Part shown: piece by piece, positions 8,870 through 16,249 of the stretch | Layout: each line of letters starts with the position of its first letter | Position numbering within the stretch: the first letter of the stretch is position 1 | The notes under the pieces: model-generated | Seen by the model: only the letters and a program-made list of their open reading frames with translations | Database searches by the model: none | Told to the model about the DNA's origin: nothing | Assembly (NCBI GenBank): GCA_015066745.1 | Contig: SVNW01000014.1 | Span: forward strand, 1 to 60,851 | Length of the DNA: 60,851 nucleotides | From: Ruminococcus sp. | Lineage (GTDB): Bacteria; Bacillota; Clostridia; Oscillospirales; Ruminococcaceae | Direction: 5' to 3' | Made by a program: the position numbers and the translations under genes

Positions 8870-8928
8870 GTGGTAATACCGAAAAGCTTGAACGCTGTTT
8901 TCGGTTAGCGGAAAGTTTCCTCCCACCA
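8870..8928 (-). promoter_or_regulatory. structured rplK-rplA spacer, candidate L1-binding site
   Basis: On the mRNA strand the spacer starts with GGUGGGAGG and ends with UACCAC, which can pair at the base (GUGG/CCAC). Inside is an 8-bp stem (ACCGAAAA/TTTTCGGT, 8878-8905). A similar arrangement occurs upstream of rplK. The similarity suggests an L1 autoregulatory target; this is inference. Confidence 0.5.
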
Positions 8929-8975
8929 TTAGATAAAATACAATCAATTATATTTTGAATGTATTACAAATGTTA

Positions 8976-9401
8976 TTAGTCAACTACTGTAACGCCCATT
9001 GAACGAGCTGTACCAGCGATCATGCTCATAGCTGCTTCAAGACTACCTGCGTTGAGGTCAGGCATTTTCTGTTCAGCAATCTTCTGAACCTGTTCCTTAG
9101 TGATGCTAGCTACCTTTGTCTTGTTAGGTACGCCAGAACCGCTTTCGATACCGCAAGCCTTCTTGATAAGAACAGCTGCCGGTGGTGTCTTTGTTACGAA
9201 AGTGAATGTACGGTCAGCATATACTGTGATAACAACAGGAATGATAAGACCGATGTCATTCTTTGTTCTTTCGTTAAATTCCTTTGTAAAGGCCATGATA
9301 TTAACACCATGCTGACCCAAAGCAGGACCAACCGGTGGTGCAGGTGTTGCCTTACCTGCAGCGATCTGTAATTTTATATAGCCAACGACTTTCTGTGCCA
9401 T
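8976..9401 (-). CDS. rplK: 50S ribosomal protein L11
   Basis: The 141-residue product is exactly the usual L11 length and starts [20 protein letters not shown], followed by the [16 protein letters not shown] signature. L11 binds the GTPase-associated centre of 23S rRNA. I chose the ATG at 9401 rather than the open-frame start at 9419, because the latter lies within the GGAGGTG ribosome binding site. It lies between nusG and rplA in one operon and is preceded by a hairpin leader resembling the one upstream of rplA. Confidence 0.97.
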   Translation of the reverse strand: MAQKVVGYIKLQIAAGKATPAPPVGPALGQHGVNIMAFTKEFNERTKNDIGLIIPVVITVYADRTFTFVTKTPPAAVLIKKACGIESGSGVPNKTKVASITKEQVQKIAEQKMPDLNAGSLEAAMSMIAGTARSMGVTVVD

Positions 9402-9422
9402 GGTTTTTTGCACCTCCATAAT

Positions 9423-9466
9423 GTGGTAAACGACGAGATAATAGAACTAAAATTTTATCTCTCCCA
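9423..9466 (-). promoter_or_regulatory. rplK leader hairpin, candidate L1-binding site
   Basis: On the mRNA strand this reads GUGGGAG, then a 7-bp hairpin (GAGATAA/TTATCTC, 9435-9461), then UACCAC. The flanking GUGGGAG...UACCAC pair is the same as in the rplK-rplA spacer, consistent with L1 feedback control of both cistrons. Function inferred. Confidence 0.5.
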
Positions 9467-9513
9467 CTCGACTGAAATCCAGTCACAAAAAATAAAGTTT
9501 ACATTTGAATGAT

Positions 9514-10047
9514 TTAAATATCGTCCAGCTTCATAACCTGTGTAAGATTTAAAGTAGCCGGAGTTTCACGGCCAAACATCGAAACAAGAACATCAACTGT
9601 TTTGTTTTCAACATCAACCTTTTGTACGACGCCTACAAATCCGTCCATAGCAGTACCAGATACACGGACATTGTCTCCGGGAGCAATGTTTACTTCAACT
9701 GTACCTGACTCAAGACTTACGCCGAGAGCTTCAACTTCTCTTTCTGAAAGAGGAGTTGGTTCAGATGCAGGACCGACAAAGCCGGTAACACCTCGTGTAT
9801 TTTTTACTATATACCATGAATCGTCTGTATAGACCATCTTCAGCAGAACATAGCCCGGAAATGTTTTTCTTTCCACTTCTCGTGCTTTGCCATCGGTAAT
9901 TTCAGTTACTTTTTCAGTAGGTACTCTTACCTCAAGAATTAAGTCGTGAAGCTTTCTGTTTTCCACAACTTTTTCAATGTTCTGTGCTACCTTATTCTCA
10001 TAGCCAGAATAAGTGTGAATTACATACCATTTTGCCGCTTCGGACAT
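9514..10047 (-). CDS. nusG: transcription termination/antitermination factor NusG
   Basis: The 177-residue protein begins MSEAAKWYVIHTYSGYENKVAQN, the classic NGN-domain opening, and ends with a KOW domain (PGDNVRVSGTAMDGFVGVVQKV). The FPGYVLLKMVYTDDSWYIVKNTRGVTGFVG stretch is diagnostic. NusG binds RNA polymerase and, in Gram-positives, modulates pausing. The start codon at 10047 follows GGAGG with normal spacing; the frame is also open from a TTG one codon earlier. It sits between secE (24 nt upstream) and rplK, the standard order. Confidence 0.96.
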   Translation of the reverse strand: MSEAAKWYVIHTYSGYENKVAQNIEKVVENRKLHDLILEVRVPTEKVTEITDGKAREVERKTFPGYVLLKMVYTDDSWYIVKNTRGVTGFVGPASEPTPLSEREVEALGVSLESGTVEVNIAPGDNVRVSGTAMDGFVGVVQKVDVENKTVDVLVSMFGRETPATLNLTQVMKLDDI

Positions 10048-10071
10048 CAAAATTACCTCCTTGGTGTCTGC

Positions 10072-10380
10072 TTATCTGTTTAATATCAACTTCAACAAGA
10101 ACGCTAAAAGCGTATCAAGTCCGCCTACAAAAGCTCCAAGAACTACAATAGTTACAAGAACTACTGAAGTATTGTTGATAACCTGCTTTTTTGTAGGCCA
10201 AACAACCTTCTTGAACTCACTTTTGAGATCCTTGAAGTATTTTGCAACCTTACCCGGTTGCTTTTTCTGGTCTTTTGATTTACCAGACTTTGCCGGAGAC
10301 TTATCTTTCTTCGAATCGGACTTTTTGGTGTTTTCCTTATCCGAAGACTTCTCAGATTTCAATTCGTCTTTTTTTGACAT
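10072..10380 (-). CDS. secE: preprotein translocase subunit SecE
   Basis: The 102-residue protein has a long, highly charged Lys/Ser/Asp N-terminal tail (about 40 residues, low complexity) followed by the SecE core: an amphipathic helix KYFKDLKSEFKKVVWPTKKQV and one membrane segment (VVLVTIVVLGAFVGGLDTLLAFLLKLIL). It is an essential part of the SecYEG channel. GGAGG precedes the ATG. The long acidic/basic tail is unusual compared with the ~60-residue Gram-positive SecE but is seen in Clostridia. It is co-transcribed with rpmG and nusG. Confidence 0.94.
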   Translation of the reverse strand: MSKKDELKSEKSSDKENTKKSDSKKDKSPAKSGKSKDQKKQPGKVAKYFKDLKSEFKKVVWPTKKQVINNTSVVLVTIVVLGAFVGGLDTLLAFLLKLILNR

Positions 10381-10398
10381 AAAACTGACCTCCGGTCC

Positions 10399-10548
10399 TT
10401 ACTTTGTTTCCCTGTGCAGAGTGTGTTTTCTACAGAATTTGCAATGTTTGTTCATTTCGATTCTGTCAGGGTCATTCTTCTTGTTTTTCTTAGTGTTGTA
10501 ATTGCGCTGCTTGCATTCTGTACAAGCCAATGTTACCTTAACTCTCAC
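10399..10548 (-). CDS. rpmG: 50S ribosomal protein L33, zinc-ribbon form
   Basis: The 49-residue product starts (GTG) [19 protein letters not shown] and retains both CxxC pairs (ACTEC and KHCKFCRKH), so it is the zinc-binding C+ form of L33. A GGAGGTG ribosome binding site lies 9 nt upstream. The gene is first in the secE-nusG-rplK-rplA operon, the usual Firmicutes arrangement. Confidence 0.95.
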   Translation of the reverse strand: MRVKVTLACTECKQRNYNTKKNKKNDPDRIEMNKHCKFCRKHTLHRETK

Positions 10549-10692
10549 GTGTCGGCACCTCCTGAATGAATTTATACTTCTTCTGATTCAAGAACCGTTT
10601 TTAAACGATTCTGTCGGCCTCCCTCTAAAAATGGTGAGTGTATATTCTGCTAAAAATACGCAAAAAAATATACCCCACAAAGAGGTAATTTA

Positions 10693-10721
10693 ATTTTAAC
10701 ATGTATTTTAAAAAAAGTCAA
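10693..10721 (-). promoter_or_regulatory. sigma-A promoter of the rpmG-secE-nusG-rplKA operon
   Basis: On the minus strand, TTGACT (10716-10721), a 17-bp spacer and TAAAAT (10693-10698). Confidence 0.75.
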
Positions 10722-10851
10722 GGTTTTTTGAGAAAAATAATAATAATGAAAATCTGAAAATATTGTGCATTTCAATGGCTGTATATGTAAAATAAACATG
10801 AAATCATCACATTTATTTCACATGTTTTTCAGTCAATACAGTCAATAATGA

Positions 10852-10880
10852 TTGAAATTAACTGTGAAAAATGTTATAAT
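10852..10880 (+). promoter_or_regulatory. sigma-A promoter of the NYN-domain gene
   Basis: TTGAAA at 10852-10857, 17-bp spacer, consensus TATAAT at 10875-10880, about 40 nt before the ribosome binding site of the gene at 10926. Confidence 0.75.
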
Positions 10881-10925
10881 AAAAATATATTATTGTGTGA
10901 AAAAATATTTTAAGGAGTTGATATT

Positions 10926-12254
10926 ATGACGGTAGATACTAAAGATCTGGTCGCTACTATTGCGTATCTTATAGGCATCAAGAAACATATTGTTGAAAAT
11001 TGTTTTGATGAAGAATGCCATGATACACTGCAGAAACTATATAATGATCAGAATGCAACAACAATAAGATATCTTTGCAAACTACGTACTACATTAATGC
11101 AGAAATTCAAAAAAACAGATGATGAAATGCGTTATAATCTGAAAAATCTCAATCGTATAGAATGGTATGATGCAGAAAATATTGCACAGCTTGAAAAATG
11201 GGGTATACAGATAATACAGCCAAATTATCGTTCGGAAAAGTATATCCTGGATTTTACAAGATTAATAGCAGAAAATATTGAAAAATGTCGTGGATTATTT
11301 TATGATTGGGTAAACTGGGATTATATAAAAGAATTATTTTATGCTCCGAAATATAATAAAGCTAATGTATTAAAAAAAGAATTTGACAAATATATGGCCA
11401 ATATGGAATACTATCCGTTTCAGATGTATATTCACTGGATCCCAAAAGATTATGGCAGTATATTATATACAGACGGAAAATTTATCAGTATACTTTATCA
11501 GATGCATAACGATCACTTTGAAGATAAAAGTAAATTCAAAGACGCTACGGAAGATACCAAGAGTTCCATATACGAATTTATTGATGAAAGTTATAAAACT
11601 GCAATAGTAGTAGATTGCGAAAATTCAGATGTATTTAAACTGTATGGCGTTCTGAAAAATCTTAATCAGGACGAACTTTCAAAAATTGAAAAAATTATTT
11701 TATATGATGATTATCATACATCGGAGGGCTGGGACTGGCTTAGCAAGTTTACCAAGATACCTGTTGAACATATTGAAGTTGAACGTGTTACCGACAGCAA
11801 GTCACTTGTCGATATAAAACTTACAGCAGGTATATGCAAGATTTTTTATCAGAATCAGATCGATTCATTTATATTGTTTTCAAGTGATTCTGATTACTGG
11901 GGACTTATTTCATCACTTCCTGATGCAAATTTCCTTGTAATGTATGAGTATACAAAGTGTGGACAGGCTATAAAAGATGCACTCACTCAGAGAGGAGTGT
12001 ATCATTGTTCAATTGATGATTTTTGTTCGGGAAATATTGAAGAATTCAAAAAAGCGGTTTTATTTGATGCACTTGAAAGATATATTCCGGATATATTTAA
12101 TATAAATGGTCGTGAACTTGCGAAAAAAATATATTCTGAAACCAGAGTAATCGCAACAGAAAAAGAAATTGAACTTTTCTATAACAAATACATAAAAACT
12201 TTACGCCTGAAGGTTGATACAGACGGAAACTTCAAAATAGAAATTGCAAAATAA
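10926..12254 (+). CDS. protein with C-terminal NYN (PIN-like) nuclease domain
   Basis: The protein has 442 residues. The N-terminal ~220 residues are alpha-helical and unrecognised. From about 225 the sequence AIVVDCENSD, then KIILYDD, SKSLVDIKLTAGI and FILFSSDSDYWGLIS follows the NYN-domain pattern of acidic residues (Asp in VDCEN, Asp in SLVDIKL, two Asp in SSDSD) that bind metal in this PIN-like RNase superfamily. It may therefore cut RNA, but the substrate is unknown. No signal peptide or membrane segment is seen. It has its own promoter and an AAGGAG site, and is followed 17 nt later by thiT, probably as a two-gene transcript. The domain call is by motif only. Confidence 0.7.
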   Translation: MTVDTKDLVATIAYLIGIKKHIVENCFDEECHDTLQKLYNDQNATTIRYLCKLRTTLMQKFKKTDDEMRYNLKNLNRIEWYDAENIAQLEKWGIQIIQPNYRSEKYILDFTRLIAENIEKCRGLFYDWVNWDYIKELFYAPKYNKANVLKKEFDKYMANMEYYPFQMYIHWIPKDYGSILYTDGKFISILYQMHNDHFEDKSKFKDATEDTKSSIYEFIDESYKTAIVVDCENSDVFKLYGVLKNLNQDELSKIEKIILYDDYHTSEGWDWLSKFTKIPVEHIEVERVTDSKSLVDIKLTAGICKIFYQNQIDSFILFSSDSDYWGLISSLPDANFLVMYEYTKCGQAIKDALTQRGVYHCSIDDFCSGNIEEFKKAVLFDALERYIPDIFNINGRELAKKIYSETRVIATEKEIELFYNKYIKTLRLKVDTDGNFKIEIAK

Positions 12255-12271
12255 AAAAAGGCTGGTCGTTT

Positions 12272-12847
12272 ATGAAAAAAAATAGTATCAGGATACTTGT
12301 TGAAGGGGCTGCAATGGTGTCACTTGCAACAATACTGAGTTATATAAGAATTTTTAAGTTCCCGACAGGTGGTTCGGTAACACTTCTTTCCATGCTTCCC
12401 ATAGTTGTTTTCAGTATGAAGTATGGTGTTAAAAAGGGAATATTTGTTTCTTTTGTATTTGCTCTTGTACAGCTTTTACAGGGAATATCCGAGGGGCTTT
12501 TTGGTTGGGGACTTACTGCACCGATGCTTGTTTCATGCATACTGCTTGATTATATTGTAGCGTTTACGGCTATAGGTCTTTCTGGTATGTTCAGAAATAA
12601 AGGTGCAGCCGGACGAATGGCAGGGACAGTTACAGCGCTTATCCTCAGATTTGTCTGTCATTTTTTAAGCGGTGTTGTTATATGGGGAACTGTAGGTGAA
12701 TTGTGGACAGGTTTTTCTATAAATAATGTATTTTTATACAGTCTTATTTACAACGGAATATATATGCTTCCGGAAATAATCTTTACAGTAATAGGCGCAC
12801 ATGCTTTGTTTACAGTGCCACAGACAAATAAATTGCTGACAGAATAA
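12272..12847 (+). CDS. thiT: energy-coupled thiamine transporter S component, ThiT family
   Basis: The 191-residue membrane protein has about six hydrophobic segments and the ThiT-like pattern: FPTGGSVTLLSMLPIVVFSMKYGVKKGI, the ILLDYIVAFTAIGLSGMF helix and the RFVCHFLSGVVIWG segment, which in ThiT contribute to the thiamine-binding pocket. It should bind thiamine and work with a shared ECF energising module (EcfA1A2T) encoded elsewhere. No TPP-riboswitch-like sequence is visible upstream, because the NYN gene ends only 17 nt before it. An intrinsic terminator follows. Confidence 0.85.
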   Translation: MKKNSIRILVEGAAMVSLATILSYIRIFKFPTGGSVTLLSMLPIVVFSMKYGVKKGIFVSFVFALVQLLQGISEGLFGWGLTAPMLVSCILLDYIVAFTAIGLSGMFRNKGAAGRMAGTVTALILRFVCHFLSGVVIWGTVGELWTGFSINNVFLYSLIYNGIYMLPEIIFTVIGAHALFTVPQTNKLLTE

Positions 12848-12862
12848 AGTTTGATAAAAACG

Positions 12863-12903
12863 AAAACAGGAGAGTTCTAAAAAAAAATTCTCCTGTTTTT
12901 TAT
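12863..12903 (+). terminator. intrinsic terminator after thiT
   Basis: An 11-bp stem AAAACAGGAGA / TCTCCTGTTTT with an A-rich loop and following T residues. Confidence 0.85.
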
Positions 12904-12950
12904 TATGTGCAAGTAATCTCTGTTTTTTTGGGAGTTTAAGATAATACATA

Positions 12951-12993
12951 AAAATATGCACCTTCGGAAAGTGTTTGATTTTTGAAGGTGCAT
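12951..12993 (-). terminator. intrinsic terminator of the kinase/phosphatase/FHA operon
   Basis: Stem ATGCACCTTC / GAAGGTGCAT (12956-12965 and 12984-12993). On the minus strand it is followed by a T-run, just downstream of the stop at 13008. Confidence 0.8.
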
Positions 12994-13007
12994 TTATATT
13001 AGTTTGA

Positions 13008-13655
13008 TTATATAAAACTTCCTATTTTACTGATAGTTTCGATATCGGAGTTTATAACAATAATATTTTCGACGGGTTTAAATTCACTGTTATCAGGTGT
13101 GTTTTCTGCTATGTTCTCATCAGTTGCGGGTGTATCTTTTTTTAAATCAATAGTTCTGTCTTTTGAGGAGTATGCAGAAACTTTATTATTTACAGGAACA
13201 GTGGCTGAAACACCGTTATTTTTATTATGGTTTATCGGTACAGTAGCAGCGATGTTGTTGCTTATTGGAATAGTAGCGTTTAATTCCTCAGTTTTGTTTG
13301 TTGCATCTGTATCCTGAAGATTGTTTATTTTTACTAAAACAGTGGCATCTGTTTTGTTATGTGCCACTTCTGTTCGTGGTGGAATTCGTATGGTGGCTGT
13401 TTGTTTTTCAGCGTATACCGGTTTTTGTGTACTTCCTTTTTTATTGTTTTCGGTCGTACTAAGATCGCTAAGGTTTAGAGTTGTTTGGGGAATGTATATA
13501 TTATCAGGGTTTTTATTTATCTTCTTTTGTTGAAAATAAAATTTCAGCAGATAAAGATAGTTGTACTTAAAAGAAAGTATGAGTGTAACCAGAAACATTA
13601 TTGTTCCGCTGCTAAAAAGAAATATCGATAAATTTCTCCATAATACAGGATTCAC
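13008..13655 (-). CDS. membrane-anchored Thr/Asn-rich protein with repeated A-T-[VI] motifs
   Basis: The 215-residue protein has one N-terminal membrane helix (about 8-30, IFLFSSGTIMFLVTLILSF), a Lys-rich cytoplasmic-type flank and a long low-complexity tail. The tail contains at least five short repeats: TATIRIP, DATVLVK, NATIPIS, AATVPIN and SATVPVN, each with a threonine after alanine and before a beta-branched residue. Such pT-hydrophobic sites are plausible substrates of the adjacent Ser/Thr kinase and ligands of the FHA domains encoded nearby. It starts with GTG, overlapping the kinase stop (GTGA), with a GAGGTG site. No family recognised. The role as a phospho-scaffold is inference. 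Confidence 0.75.
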   Translation of the reverse strand: MNPVLWRNLSIFLFSSGTIMFLVTLILSFKYNYLYLLKFYFQQKKINKNPDNIYIPQTTLNLSDLSTTENNKKGSTQKPVYAEKQTATIRIPPRTEVAHNKTDATVLVKINNLQDTDATNKTEELNATIPISNNIAATVPINHNKNNGVSATVPVNNKVSAYSSKDRTIDLKKDTPATDENIAENTPDNSEFKPVENIIVINSDIETISKIGSFI

Positions 13656-15430
13656 TCTATCACCTCGCTTGTGCCTTTTGAATTAATATTATATGATATT
13701 TTAATTTTTTCTTCTGTATCATAAAGCATATTTAATATTTCGTTTTTCAATTCATATGCATTTCTGTATGATTGCTCCCCAAACGGTTCCATTACGGGTG
13801 TGCTGTTTACTTTTTCTTTCAGAAGATTGAAGAAATTTATCTGTTCATCATAAGAAATACCTGAAACAGCAAATTTGTTTGCATAACTTAACTGTGCACT
13901 TACTGCTGTATTATATGTTTCCATGAGTATCAGTTCATTATTAGCTTCATTTTCGTCTATAAAACGAACCATATCATTTAGATTGTCCCAGAAGTCTTTG
14001 TAAGCTTTTGAGTCATTGCCTTCGCGTATCATGTTCTGAATGTTTTTGTAGAAATTACCTATGTTGTAGTATATACTTGCCATCTGATAATTTCCTTCAT
14101 CATGATTTTTAAGAGCATCACCGTTTTGTGCTTTATCAAAGTATGCAACAGCGGAAGTCATTCGTGTGGTTACATTATCATAATTACTATCTGAACCGTA
14201 GTCAAGATAATACCAGCATAACTTTCCTGCTTCAAATTCTATGATTTCATAGATGCCGTTTTCTCTGAGTAATTCGGAGTTTTCAGATATTATTTTGTCG
14301 ATATATTCTTTTTCATCTTTTCTGAAAAGCAGATCTTCTTTATACGCTTCAAAGATTCCCGTATATCCTTCGAGTTTTCCAGGATTAAGCTCAAGAGCCT
14401 GACGATAGTATGCTATTTTTCGTTTTGTATCGGATGCTGTCTGTGCGTTGTTTATGTATCGTTCATAGCTTGCTTCGTGCAGTGTCTGATAGTAGAAGAA
14501 AGATGAAATACCACCTGCGATCATAAGCAGTGATACAAGAAAAGAAACGCTGATTTTTTTAATAAAGCTGTGATTTGAAATACTTTTCAGATCATTGAAA
14601 AGTTCAGCGCATGACTTGTATCTGAGAGAAGGAGAGTCATTTACACATTTTTTTATTATACGTTTAAGACCAATATTGATCGATTTATCATCAAGAATAA
14701 ATCTTTCGTTTGACGGAACAAAATCATCAGGAGAATCGCCGTTATTTCTGTAAACAGGTTTTGGTCTTCTGCCTGTTACCATGTAATAGATAGTCGCTCC
14801 TATATTGAAGATATCAGTTGTTCTGTCAGGGATAACTTCTTCAAACTTTGCCTTGAATTGTTCAGGTGCCGCATATTCGGGAGTGTATGCAACAGTTGCA
14901 GTGCCTTCGGTTATCGTTGCACCAAAATCAATAAATTTAAGATGACTGTATTTTTTTGATTTGTCAAGATTTTTGTAATCACCGGCATTGCTTATAACCA
15001 TTATGTTATCCGGTTTCATATCACTGTATATCTTGTTGTTATCGTGGATAAATGAAACAAAGTTGCATATATCCATGGAATATTCAGCTATTTTTTTAAA
15101 TGACAGATTTGATTTTTTTACATGAATATTCATGTCTATTCCGTCTATAAAGTCCATTACAACAAAAAGTGAATTCGGAATATCATCAAATCTGAGACGG
15201 TCTATTATATTAGGAATGAAGTTGTTACTGTTATTATTCTGATAAAGGTCGGCCATCAGACGTGTTTCCATTTCTTTTTCAACGATAGCTTCGCCAAAAA
15301 CTTCTTTTACTGCTCGTACAGCATTTCCGGCACTAAGGTCAAGTGCTTTATAAACGACGGAAGTACCGCCTTTTCCTATCACGGATTTTATCAGATATCT
15401 GTCACCGAGAGTAGTTCCTTCTTTTAACAA
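13652..15430 (-). CDS. membrane Ser/Thr protein kinase (PknB-like) with extracellular helical/TPR-like domain
   Basis: The 592-residue protein has a complete Hanks-type kinase domain at 10 to about 270. The Gly-rich loop is GKGGTSVVYK, the catalytic Lys42 is in RAVKEV, the catalytic loop is IYSDMKPDN (Asp137, Asn142; a serine replaces the usual arginine before Asp), and the metal-binding site is DFG (Asp168). The APEQF motif ends the activation segment. A single membrane helix spans about 293-313, followed by ~280 helical residues with a TPR-like unit (KIAYYRQALELNPGKLEGY). There are no PASTA repeats. It is encoded with a PP2C phosphatase and an FHA protein. Its kinase-TM-external-helical layout resembles EssB/YukC of T7SS, but with an intact active site. 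Confidence 0.92.
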   Translation of the reverse strand: MLKEGTTLGDRYLIKSVIGKGGTSVVYKALDLSAGNAVRAVKEVFGEAIVEKEMETRLMADLYQNNNSNNFIPNIIDRLRFDDIPNSLFVVMDFIDGIDMNIHVKKSNLSFKKIAEYSMDICNFVSFIHDNNKIYSDMKPDNIMVISNAGDYKNLDKSKKYSHLKFIDFGATITEGTATVAYTPEYAAPEQFKAKFEEVIPDRTTDIFNIGATIYYMVTGRRPKPVYRNNGDSPDDFVPSNERFILDDKSINIGLKRIIKKCVNDSPSLRYKSCAELFNDLKSISNHSFIKKISVSFLVSLLMIAGGISSFFYYQTLHEASYERYINNAQTASDTKRKIAYYRQALELNPGKLEGYTGIFEAYKEDLLFRKDEKEYIDKIISENSELLRENGIYEIIEFEAGKLCWYYLDYGSDSNYDNVTTRMTSAVAYFDKAQNGDALKNHDEGNYQMASIYYNIGNFYKNIQNMIREGNDSKAYKDFWDNLNDMVRFIDENEANNELILMETYNTAVSAQLSYANKFAVSGISYDEQINFFNLLKEKVNSTPVMEPFGEQSYRNAYELKNEILNMLYDTEEKIKISYNINSKGTSEVIE

Positions 15431-15460
15431 GTACTGGACAGCTCCTTTCTGTTTATCTGT

Positions 15461-16240
15461 TTATACTATCTTTACTATAAGTGATGTGATGTTATCGGTT
15501 TCGCCTCTTGTGATAACGGTTTTGGTTAGATTTTTTAAGATATTTTCCGAGCTTTCCTTGTCGGTGATACGTAAAGGGCAGAGGTTTTTTTGTATTTCGT
15601 TATTGGTAAGTTTTTTTCTGAAACCGTCAGAGCAAAGCATATAGCATACATCGTGTTCATATTCCTGAAGTATATAATCGTATGATATATCTGTAAAATC
15701 AGCACCAAGGCATTTTGTGAGCTGATTCTGGCGTTCATCGTTATTCGCCATTTCTTCGGTAAGCAGACCTTCTCTTACTTCTTCGCCTACTATTGAGTGG
15801 TCTTCGGTTATTATTGAAATATTTTCATTTGTAATTTTATAAGCTCTTGTATCTCCGACATGAGCAGTCAGTATTTTATTGAGGTCAGGGAATATGAACA
15901 TTGCTGTCAGTGTAGTGCCGAGCATTTTTAAATTTGACGATGAATATGCGTTAATATTTTCGTTCATCATGTGTATATGTTCATCAAGTTTTTTACGTAT
16001 TTCAAGGATATTTGTATTTGCCCTGATGAGCGTTGTCAGAATATTGTCAAACCATTCCGATAAACCGTATATTGCATAGGAACTGGCAGCCTCTCCGTCT
16101 GAAAGACCGCCCATTCCATCGCATATGGCACACATTATGAATATGTTGTCTTTATATTCAAATGATTTTATACATAGTGCATCTTGATTTTTTTCTCTGA
16201 ACGGACCTATATCCGTATAGTATGCTGAAATATATGACAT
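15461..16240 (-). CDS. PP2C-family Ser/Thr protein phosphatase
   Basis: The 259-residue cytosolic enzyme has all the metal-coordinating PP2C motifs: REKNQDAL near the N-terminus, CDGMGGLSDGE, TAHVGDTRAY, TEDHS, CSDGF and the final RGETDNITSLIV. It should remove phosphates placed by the neighbouring kinase. It starts with ATG after AAGGAG. The stop lies 30 nt before the kinase start and the FHA gene ends 9 nt upstream, so FHA, phosphatase, kinase and the A-T-rich membrane protein form one operon. Confidence 0.95.
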   Translation of the reverse strand: MSYISAYYTDIGPFREKNQDALCIKSFEYKDNIFIMCAICDGMGGLSDGEAASSYAIYGLSEWFDNILTTLIRANTNILEIRKKLDEHIHMMNENINAYSSSNLKMLGTTLTAMFIFPDLNKILTAHVGDTRAYKITNENISIITEDHSIVGEEVREGLLTEEMANNDERQNQLTKCLGADFTDISYDYILQEYEHDVCYMLCSDGFRKKLTNNEIQKNLCPLRITDKESSENILKNLTKTVITRGETDNITSLIVKIV

Positions 16241-16249
16241 TTTATCTCC

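Larger units (their letters stand above)
10549..10925. other. divergent intergenic region between rpmG and the NYN gene
   Basis: About 377 nt without a gene. It holds the rpmG leader, which contains two copies of a ribosome-site-like GGAGG followed by CCGACA (near 10551 and 10612-10624) on either side of a short imperfect hairpin at 10591-10612, and back-to-back sigma-A promoters for the two flanking operons. Confidence 0.6.

Noticed and set aside
12250..12272. TPP riboswitch expected before thiT
   Set aside because: The spacer is only 17 nt and no TPP-aptamer motif was seen upstream.
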